From positions 15,720,755 through 15,784,754 of the forward strand of contig CM018695.1 of assembly GCA_009363875.1 (NCBI GenBank): 64,000 nucleotides of DNA, written 5' to 3'. The DNA comes from Mikania micrantha. Lineage: Eukaryota > Streptophyta > Magnoliopsida > Asterales > Asteraceae. Position numbers and translations under genes: made by a program. Numbering within the stretch: the stretch's first letter is position 1; each line of letters opens with the position of its first letter. Shown in pieces: positions 55,901 to 64,000 of this stretch. Under the pieces are notes generated by a model that was given only the letters and a program-made list of their open reading frames with translations, ran no database searches and had not been told where the DNA came from.

Positions 55901-57779
55901 CCCTACGTTAACCTCTTAGTTCTTCAGTTCTATGTTACTGTAAATACACTTTGAAATCTCTGTTGATTCCTTAAGTTCATCACACAATCATGATCAACCA
56001 TAACATGTATAGAAACAATTCAATAAATGGTTAATTAAATAAATAAATAAACATTTAATAAAATCTAAGACCTCCCAGCCTTGGTCAACTCGAGTAGACT
56101 AGTCTAGCAATCAGGGCTCTTAGTAGTAAAGGAGATCTGTAAACCTCATCAAACATGTGACCTATAATCAATCAGTCTAGCTAGGACATATTTTGATATA
56201 TAGGCTTTCATAGTTCTTTAGACCGTCCATAGTTTCGTATAGTTCTTTTGTTCTTTGGCACATGTTACCTTTGAGCATTTCCCAGATGTTCCTCAAAACA
56301 GTTAGGGAATACTGTAAATATCATCAAACATGCGTCTCATATTCGATCAGTCTAGCTAGGACATCTTTCAAACCTGAGAATGGCACATGCTATCTTTGAT
56401 ATTTCCCAGTTAGACCCTTGAAATAGTTCTTTGTACTTAGTTCTTTGAAATAGATCGTTACTTCTTTGACACACACCATTGAGTAGTTCTTTGAAATATA
56501 TCGTTAGTTCTTTGACAACACACCCTTGAAATAGTTCTTCGATACAGATCGTTAGTTCTTTGAAAAAGACCTTTGAGAATAGTTCTTTGTTTTAGATCTT
56601 TAGTTCTTCGAAAATAGTTCTATGATTTGAAACGGTTATTTATTCGTAATGAATAAATAACTTACTTTGAATTCCCGTATGTTGTATACTTAAACATAAT
56701 CTAGGATACAAGTTCACATGTAAAGCATATGTTAAGTAAAAGCATTTAAGTAAATATAATCTTACGAAAATAATTTACGCATGCTTCTCAGCCCTGCGTT
56801 TGAAAACAAAAATGTTTAGAAAAGGGGCAATGAACTCACCTGTGTTGCTGTGCAATAGAAGTATCACAAAATGCGCGCTCTTTGTTTGTAGGTTATGTTT
56901 CTTCAGTTCCTGAGTTGTTTTAAGAGAATTCGTATACGATAAGTATTCATAATCGTCGTTTCTAGGCTTTGGTCTTGGTGTGCAACTAAGCGTCCTAGAT
57001 TACTAATGCACTCTATAATTCCTTCCATCTAGTCTAAGACATGCCCCATAATTGATCCCCAATCCCACATTATTAATTATAAGTATTTAGTCAATTATTT
57101 TAAGTTGACCCATTTTAAGATGAACATTTAATTATAAATATCCTTTATTTTAATTTGAAAGAGCTTACCATTTAATTTCTTTTATTAGAACACAAGTAGT
57201 TTAAGAAACATGCACTTACACATGTTGGGCTTTGGTTTAGCCCATTGGGCCAACTTCGGGCCCATTACTAGACTTTGAGCTTCAAACGATTTCTTTTCAA
57301 ACACTTTGATTAACCAAGGCTAGATAATTTAACTAAACCATCTAGATTGGTTACATAATCCTATGAATTTTCTTAAGGCTTGAGTGTTAATAATTAATTC
57401 ACACCCAAGTCCTTAATTTGTCATTTGATCCTCATGATTTCCCCAATAGAACTCCCAAGTGTTTTAAACTAGTTGAATAGATGTTAACAACTCATGTTGA
57501 GTTGTTAGTGTGTTTCAAGAAAGCCTTTGTCTTTGAAAACCATAACCCATGCTTCTATGTTTCCCTTATATTTAGTCTTTAGATAACATTAAATCAAGTG
57601 TATGCCATGAAACCCCAATGTAATCCCATGCACATCCCCATGATAAATTCCCATGCATGAATCACGTAGCCCTCCCCCATGCACACGCACACAAACACAA
57701 AGAATTGTTACCCATGCGTACATACACATCCCCTCGACCTTGATCAGCTTCAATACAAGAGAGTGAGCTCAACCGAACG

Positions 57780-58060
57780 ACCTGACCGTATGATCTTGGG
57801 CCGAAGCATTGGCCGAAAGAATGAGTCTTGAGCGAATGGATATATCCGAATGTGGCCTGGTCGAATGAACCCTTAATTCGGGCGAATAGGGGTTGGCCGA
57901 AGGGAGTGGGCGACTGAGCAACTTCGATCGAATGAGGGTTAGGCGAAGGGGGCGATCGAATGAGGCTGTTTCGGCCTTAGGCCATTCGGCGAATGGGTTA
58001 GATGATGTTCATTCGCTAAGTTGGTGGTGTTGGCCATTCGGCCGATCGAACTCCACCAGG
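57780..58060. repeat. GGCCGAA/CGAATG motif cluster in the giant LTR
   Basis: Words such as GGCCGAA, GCGAATGG and TCGAATGA recur about fifteen times within 280 bp. The position matches the GGTTCGGC cluster at 42430-42925 of the sister LTR. Confidence 0.6.
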
Positions 58061-59049
58061 TGCAGCCTCTAATCCCAGACAAAACGGCTATCCCAACCTC
58101 ATCCCTTGTTCCTACATCATTCTAGCATGATTATGTGGTGTTTTCCCAAAGGTTTGACACATGTTTAACCGGGTTCTAATGGGGTTCGAAATAGGGTTTT
58201 TAAAACCCTAAAACGCAACAAAACCGTGATCTTTACCTCGATTTGGTTGGATAAAACCTTAGATCCGTTGTACTTTCGTGATCTACAAGTGATGGGGGTC
58301 GTTTAGGCACCAAAATGGCTTGAAATGGTGAAGAAACAAGAGAGATCTTGCTTGGTTTTCTAGAGAGAGAAACTAGAGAGGGGGCCGAATTTGGTGATGG
58401 TGGCTGGTTGGTGAGAATGAAAGATGGCATTCAATGCTATCATAAATGGCTTGGTTTTACCCGGTGTGACAATTCGACTTTTCCGGATTAACACCGTTAA
58501 TAATAGTTATCAAAAATATCACGAAATTATGTAAAATAGCAAACTAGAAGGATTTGAATTGATCAAAATGGGTCTAGATACATTAGAACCACAAAGATTA
58601 TACTTGTAATATCAACAAATTAGGAAATTTGACTTTTAGAAGTCAAAATTCATGTAGAAGCTTGTTAGAAACTGAAATTCGCATTAATTCAGTGAAATTA
58701 ATCAAATAAATCATTCCAATAATTCATACTAATGATCATTAGCAGTTATTGTGCGTTACTACGCCATTTATGTGACGAATTAATCTCAAATACTACACAA
58801 AAGCCGAAACCACTACTTGTGTCGATAGAACCCTCATCAATCGACTGAAACATCACAAATTGAGCATTCCTATACTTTATTCGGCAATATTAGGGTCTTA
58901 TACATTCAACAATTCGAAGTAATAGACTACGGGAAGAAGAATTGGATTGAAGCTTGGCCGAAAGTCGAGTAACAAGTCGAGATACATCAATTCCTTATCA
59001 AATCGAGTAAGTATTAGCATCTACACATTCCTTTTAGTGCGTCTCAGCA

Positions 59050-59830
59050 AAACCACAATGAAATAGAACCTGAGAATCACGAATTTTAAGGATTCGATTC
59101 TAGGGTTCTTCGACCTTGATGATTTGGGGGTTTCGATTGCAACGGATTCTAAAATGAAATTATATATAACCATTAGTTTCAGATGCCTCCGAATAAACTA
59201 TCTGATATGCCAATTTTATGAAACAAGCACGAATTCTAGTATTACGATTTCTAGGGTTCATGTGGTGGAACGATTTAGGGGTTTCTGTTAAATCGGGTTT
59301 GGGAATGAAATTAAATAGTACAGAAAGTTTCGAAATCAAGCATTTAACGAAAACCATAAGTCAATTGCATCAAACATTATGGGATTTGGTGATCTCGAAT
59401 TCTAGGGTTCTAAGTCTAAAACGAATTGGGGGTTTGTACTCAAACAAGTTTTGTAATCAAATTAAGTTATGCAGAAAGCTTCTAATTGTTATGTGCAACG
59501 AAAACCCTAAGTTATTTTGATATAACAACAACGAATTTTACAAGTTCGAATTCTAGGGTTTCGAACATAAAAGGTTTTGGGGATTTTGATTTAAATGAGT
59601 TTAGAATCAAATTAAAGGGTATCAGTAGTTTCAGAGGACCTCGATTAAGATAATTCTTTTGTAAATTTTGGTTATCAACATCGAATTCAATGAAAATTGG
59701 TTCCACGTTTTGGAATAGAAAAACGGTTGGGGTTTTTATCAAATAGGATCTAGAAATTCAAATGGGCAACACTGATAGCTTCGTTTTGGGTATAAGTATG
59801 AAAAACCATGTGAATTAGAGGATTAATATA
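59050..59830 (+). repeat. Degenerate tandem repeat in the solo LTR, about five units of 140-160 bp
   Basis: Each unit has AATTCTAGGGTTC or a variant, then GG.GGTTTC/TT, then AAATTAAATAGTA or a variant, CAGAAAG or AGTTTC, and AACGAAAACC. Identity between units is low, so the expansion is old. Such subrepeats are common near the promoter part of plant LTRs. Confidence 0.6.
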
Positions 59831-60104
59831 AAGGAATTAGACTCAATCGAATTATAAGATTGATGTGTGGGGTTCGAAACATGTTATAAACGAATTGAAA
59901 CAACTGTAGGTTGTTATTCAGTAAATTAGAACTATGGGGAGACTCGTTTTGATCCATGGAACAAAAGCCCTATAGTTATGAGACCGATCGGGATTGAAAT
60001 TGGGGCCAAATTTGGTCCTAAAGTGATCGGCTATGGTTTAACAAAAGGGACCGAACAATTCAAAGGTTAAAACGATTTAATTTCAGTTCCTAATGCAAAT
60101 GTAT

Positions 60105-60170
60105 GGATAGATCAGATGGTAGGGTTAGTGTGGTTGGTTCGGGAGGTCAAGGGTTCGACCCTTGCCTCTG
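60105..60170 (+). other. tRNA-like segment in the solo LTR
   Basis: GGTCAAGGGTTCGACCCTTG makes a perfect five-pair T-arm with a seven-base loop; an A-box-like TGGTAGGGTTAGTGTGG lies upstream and CTCTGCCA downstream. There is no matching 5' acceptor strand. Compare 10085-10165. Confidence 0.5.
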
Positions 60171-62000
60171 CCATTTTTGGGATTTAAACTGATTTTTAGT
60201 ATTTTAATCATAACTCATTCGTTATAACTCCGTTTCGATTGGTTCAAGTTGCGTTGGAACCGTAATGGAATCCCGAACAATTTGAAGTAATAAAAGTTGC
60301 ATTTTAAACCGAAAACGTAATCGCGTATAATTACGTTTATTTAAATAAAATCATATATGGTTTTATTTAAACGACTTTAAAGTCACGCGTATTTATTTGT
60401 GCGCGTTTCTAACAATCTAACATATGTGTGTTAACACGTATGTGATTAAAATCACAACACGACATCCCGAATAACACTAGGTTATTGTTAAACCACAGGT
60501 TCTTCGTAGAGGACTTTCTACGCGATTTCACGTGTTTGATCATTCTATTCACAAACAAAGGTGCGTACACGGCCCCTTTCTTATTTTAACTGTTTTGGGA
60601 GAGAAAACATGTGCAACAAACACTTTTAGATACATATCACTTGCATGAGTTAGCTGTTTACATTGAGTGCAAACATAGCATTACAAGTCCTTACATTTCG
60701 AACCGTTTAGTTTGCCGTAGTGCAAAGCGTGGTAGTTGGGAATAGATCTATTAGGTTTGACAAACCTCACTTGGTGGATGGGATCTACGCAAGTGTTTGA
60801 CTAGCCAATTCACATTACTATTGTTTGTGCTAGACAATAGTGGCAAGGCAAAACGTGCGTTAGCATGCAACAGTCAGCTTAGGTGTCGAGCACTTATGTA
60901 AATAGTATAAATGACTAGCTATCATGACTATGCATGTGTGATTATGTTATCTGTAAACATTTTGTTCAAACTGTTGTTTCAAACATTTGTGAATGCTTAA
61001 ACCTGTGTATGCACCAACCTTTGTGTTGACTTGATTTACATGTTTTCTCAGGACGCTAAGGTACACACGCAAGCAAGCATGGACTAGGAGATCGAGTCGC
61101 ATGCATACTTTACATTTTAGTTATTTGGATTTGAACATTTGAAACTTTGCATTGTAATTTACAGTTTTCAAACTGTTATGGTTTTTTTGTTTTAAAAAAA
61201 CGCTTCCGCAACGTAGAACTTTGATATTACAGTTTTAGACCAAAGTATGTTTTGAAAATCATATAGAGGTCTTCGTTATGTCTAATGATCTGAGATCCTG
61301 GTTTGTCACGTCCCAAACGGTATAATTCTGTTAGTTGAAAATTGGGGGTGTGACACCCGGGTATGTTCGGGTTCATTCGGTTTCGCACGGTTTCGTGTAA
61401 AACGTCGGTTTTTCCTTCGTTTTCGTAACGAAACGACTCGGTTTTAAAATAGAATCTATAAAATTATTTTAGGTTATGATTCCTAATAAATTAACTAATA
61501 TCTTTTATTTATCTTAAATTTTCAAAAATATTTAATTCACGGTTTAATATCGAATCGTACGGTCGTCACGCGTATTCGTTCGAATCGTCACCCGTACGAA
61601 CACGGCGATAACTATAATTTTCAACATGGTTTTCTAATTATTGGACATCATTCAGAACGTTAAACTTTCAGATATATTTATACAGATCGTCACCTATACG
61701 AATAATCCGTCGGTTTAGCATTCACGTAACGACATCCGTTGTTGTTTTGTTCTGTAAAGCCTCACATACGTTTATACGTAATAAAATCCTAACAGATAAT
61801 CACATGATGGTTCTGTATTTCCAGATAATTATCTGACTCAAGAACCATAGTTCTGAACTTGCTGTTTGATAACACAAAATGATAACGAAACATGATCTGA
61901 ATATGAAAACACACTGAAACACACATAGTTCGTACCTGATTACTGTTCCAATCACTGTTGAGATCACTGTTCCCGTGACGTTTCCGGAACTGCTGTTACA

Positions 62001-62014
62001 GTCTCCCCTTGTTA
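62001..62014 (-). other. Polypurine tract of the giant-LTR element
   Basis: The minus strand reads TAACAAGGGGAGAC directly before the LTR start TGTAACAGCAG, in the usual context TTTGGGACGAAATTTC. Confidence 0.85.
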
Positions 62015-62032
62015 GAAATTTCGTCCCAAAGT

Positions 62033-62490
62033 TTAAGAATCATTATCAGGTACTTCTTCCTCTGTAAACAGTTGGGGATACTTTAACTTCATGTGATCTT
62101 CACGTTCCCAAGTAAACTCGGGTCCGCACTTTGAGTTCCAACGAACCTTTACAATCGGAATATGGCTTCGCCTCAGTTGCTTAACCTTGCGATCCATAAT
62201 CTCTAAAGGTTCTTCAATAAAATCTAATTGTTCGTCCACTTGAATTTCTTCAATCGGTATGATGAGTGACTCGTCAACAAGGTATTTCTTTTAAGTTTGA
62301 GACGTGAAACACGCCATGCACACCACTGAGTTCATCTGGTAGTCTTAGTCTATATGACACAAGACCAATACGTTCGATGATTTCGAACGGTCCCACGTAT
62401 CATGGTGCTAGCTTGCCTTTGTTTCCAAAGAGTACTACACCTTTCCATGGGGATAACTTCAAGGATGCTTGATTTTCTTTATTTTGTTTA
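62033..62490 (-). pseudogene. Integrase C-terminus of the giant-LTR gypsy element
   Basis: On the minus strand L-K-L-S-P-W-K-G-V-V (62455) leads to Y-V-G-P-F-E-I (62395), with a TGA in place of the arginine of P-R-Y-V-G-P-F, then G-V-H-G-V-F-H-V-S-N-L-K. A frameshift follows near 62285. The last frame (62239-62033) has Y/F-I-E-E-P-L-E-I-M-D, V-K-V-R-W-N and F-T-W-E-R-E-D-H-M-K with Y-P-Q-L-F. This is the chromodomain-like tail type of integrase. The upstream part of pol is missing: beyond 62490 the sequence belongs to a plus-strand gag leader. Confidence 0.88.
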
Positions 62491-62715
62491 AACTTATTGG
62501 GGGCGTGTTGTGTCCCTACATTAGATGTTTGAGAAACTTATGTTTCGATTTTGAAAGTATTGTACTCAAATCAGATTATTATCTATTGTAAACTATTACT
62601 TATTGCCAACAGTTGTGTTGATTCCTACATTACATGTTTGTTGTTTGTTGTATTGTTTACACGTTTCACATTGGACTTTGATAACACTCTAACATTTCTT
62701 TTAACTAGGAAGATA
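62491..62715 (+). other. Leader of the plus-strand gag; breakpoint at its left end
   Basis: 225 bp of non-coding sequence precede the gag ATG. No LTR or primer site is present, so only the last part of the leader survives, and it directly joins the minus-strand integrase at about 62485-62490. Confidence 0.6.
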
Positions 62716-63849
62716 ATGGCCGGTGAGAACATTCACATGACAGTTGCTGAGCTTAATGAGCTGATTAACAACAAGGTCGCGGAGGCTATCGCGAACTACA
62801 CTCAGACACACACTACAGGGCCACATGGTCCAGCATGGGGGTTGGTGAACCCACAGGCGTGCACGTTCAAGATGTTCTTGGACTGTAAGCCACACAACTT
62901 CAAAGGATCGGAAGGAGCCATTGGACTCCTACGATGGATTGAGAAAGCCGAATCAGTGTTTGAAATGTGTAACTGTCCTGATGAGAATAAGGTCAAGTAT
63001 GCTACGGGTACGTTCGAGGGTCCAGCATTGACCTGGTGGAACTCCAATGTTCAGACTTTGGGATTGGGAGAAGCGAATGCCCTAACATGGAATGGATTCA
63101 AAACCTTACTGCAAGAGGAGTACTGTCCTCACAGTGAAATGCAGAAACTGGAGGAGGAGTATTGGCATCTCAAGACGGAGGGGTCAAACATCGAGGAGTA
63201 CACGACTCGGTCACATGAACTGGCCAAACTTCTACCTCACATGGCTACTCCAGCAAGCAAGTGGATCGAGAGGTACATCGGGGGATTAGTGCCTCAGATC
63301 CAGGGATTGGTTACTTCTGCAAATCCCACAACGATCCAACAAGCTGTTCGACTAGCGCACCAATTGACTGACCAGGCAGTTTTACAAGGAACTCTGCCTA
63401 AACGGACATCAACTACTATGGTGGGAGACCACAAAAGGAAGTGGGAAAGCAGCAACACCAAGAATTTCAACCAACAGCCGTTTCAGCAGAATCGAAGACA
63501 GGATTCAAACAAGTCCTATCACAACTCGAACAGTGGTCAGCAGTCATCATCATCAGGGGGGTATATTGGTAAGCACCCAAAGTGCAACAAGTGTGGATTC
63601 CATCATGCTGGGAATCAATGTGATAAGTTTAAGTGTCAGCGGTATGGTAAAGGAGGGCATGCAGCTAAGGATTGCCGCGGAGAGCTGCAAAACAATTCCA
63701 GCAATCAAAATAATAACCAGAACAACACACAGAAGGGTTGTTTTGAGTGTGGTAAGCTGGGGAACTTTAAAAAGGATTGCCCACAACTCAAGAAAGGCGG
63801 GACTAACGATGCAAATGGCAACGGCAACGGCAATGGCAATGGCACCAAT

Positions 63850-63880
<31 letters not shown>

Positions 63881-64000
63881 GTGCTAGGGGCAGGGCGTTT
63901 GTGATTGGAGGACGTCAGGCACGGGAGGATCCCAACATTGTCACGGGTACGTTCCTCTTAAATAATCACTATGCCTCTATGCTATTTGATACTGGTGCAG
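62716..64000 (+). CDS. Ty3/gypsy gag-protease, open to the window edge
   Basis: 428 codons without a stop; the gene continues beyond the window. The start at 62716 (M-A-G-E-N) fits the gag family and follows an AG-rich AGGAAGATAATGG. The gag core has C-T-F-K-M-F-L-D-C-K-P (residues 49-59), F-K-G-S-E-G-A, L-T-W-W-N near residue 107, and L-A-K-L-L-P-H-M. Zinc-binding clusters are at residues 290-307 (C-x2-C ... C-x4-C), 307-320 (C-Q-R-Y-G-K-G-G-H-A-A-K-D-C; the second cysteine is Tyr310) and 342-355 (C-F-E-C-G-K-L-G-N-F-K-K-D-C; the histidine is Asn350). A Gly/Asn-rich spacer (about 365-390) is coded by GGCAAC and AAC runs. The protease begins with D-P-N-I-V-T-G-T-F-L-L and its active site D-T-G-A is residues 425-428, the last codons in the window. 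Gag coats the RNA and the protease matures the polyprotein. The same blocks are seen broken at 5986-7418. Confidence 0.92.

Larger units (their letters stand above)
58465..61355 (+). mobile_element. Solo LTR, 2.9 kb, nested in the giant LTR
   Basis: Starts TGTGACAATTCGAC and ends TTGGGGGTGTGACA, with CCCGG on both sides (58460-58464 and 61356-61360). No primer site or polypurine tract is next to it. When it is removed the host reads TTGGTTTTACCCGGGTATG, in line with TTGGTGTTTAAATACCCC of the sister LTR at 43340, which confirms the insertion. It contains a tandem repeat (59050-59830), a tRNA-like segment (60105-60170), and the U5 block at 61011-61060. Confidence 0.9.
55072..62000 (-). repeat. 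Giant 3' LTR (about 4.0 kb net), split by a solo LTR
   Basis: Plus-strand ends TGTCACACCCCGAG and CTGCTGTTACA match those of the solo LTR at 29326-44148, and the first 150 bp, the AGTATGCTTATATAT tandem repeat, the AGCATGCTTCTCAGCCC segment and the U3 (61361-62000 against 43355-44148) are all shared. A polypurine tract adjoins it at 62001, so this is the 3' LTR of a minus-strand element. Removing the nested solo LTR with one target copy leaves 4033 bp. Confidence 0.85.

Noticed and set aside
62701..63047. Minus-strand frames at the gag start
   Set aside because: Antisense shadows of the open gag on the plus strand.

Overview
The window is plant nuclear DNA: AT-rich, with no operons or bacterial-style genes, and about three quarters of it is transposable elements in various states of decay. 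Several degenerate ORFs and LTRs resemble repeats I associate with Asteraceae, so a daisy-family genome (sunflower, lettuce or chrysanthemum type) is my inference, not something proved here. I see no intact protein-coding host gene. The one clear host gene is a microRNA locus, MIR390, on the minus strand near 16.4 kb, with a complete mature strand, star strand and foldback.

Layout. 1-5.0 kb holds eroded LTR-element debris, including a minus-strand LTR with its polypurine tract and a plus-strand relic of an acidic/coiled-coil ORF. 5.0-11.7 kb is a decayed plus-strand Ty3/gypsy element (5' LTR stub, tRNA-Met primer site, broken gag, protease scrap, polypurine tract, full 3' LTR); two MITEs sit inside its 3' LTR. 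11.7-21.2 kb is a low-TE stretch with two SINEs carrying perfect target duplications, MIR390, and several fold-back MITEs.

21.2-44.7 kb is a nest of LTR elements that can be taken apart by target-site duplications. An outer solo LTR (21175-44703, TTTAC) holds a copia element (21333-27298, GATAC) and a giant solo LTR (29326-44148, GTTGT). The giant LTR in turn holds a complete Ty3/gypsy element (31027-40555, CTTAG) with 2.3 kb LTRs and a nearly whole but frameshifted gag-pol.

44.7-55.1 kb has a degenerate minus-strand ORF related in layout to the relic at 4-5 kb, fragments of LTR, CACTA-like and other repeats, and two more SINEs. 55.1-62.0 kb is a second copy of the giant LTR, itself split by a 2.9 kb solo LTR (58465-61355, CCCGG), followed by its polypurine tract and a minus-strand integrase end. 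At about 62.49 kb the sequence flips to a plus-strand gypsy gag that stays open to the window edge, ending at the protease active site.

The retroelement parts form no pathway beyond ordinary gag-protease-RT-RNase H-integrase logic, and only the gag at the right edge is uninterrupted. The most striking pattern unexplained by standard annotation is a short block (CTCACCAAC, then a TTGAC-like word, then a TTTCTCAGG-like end) found about 240-400 bp from the 3' end of at least five unrelated LTR families here.
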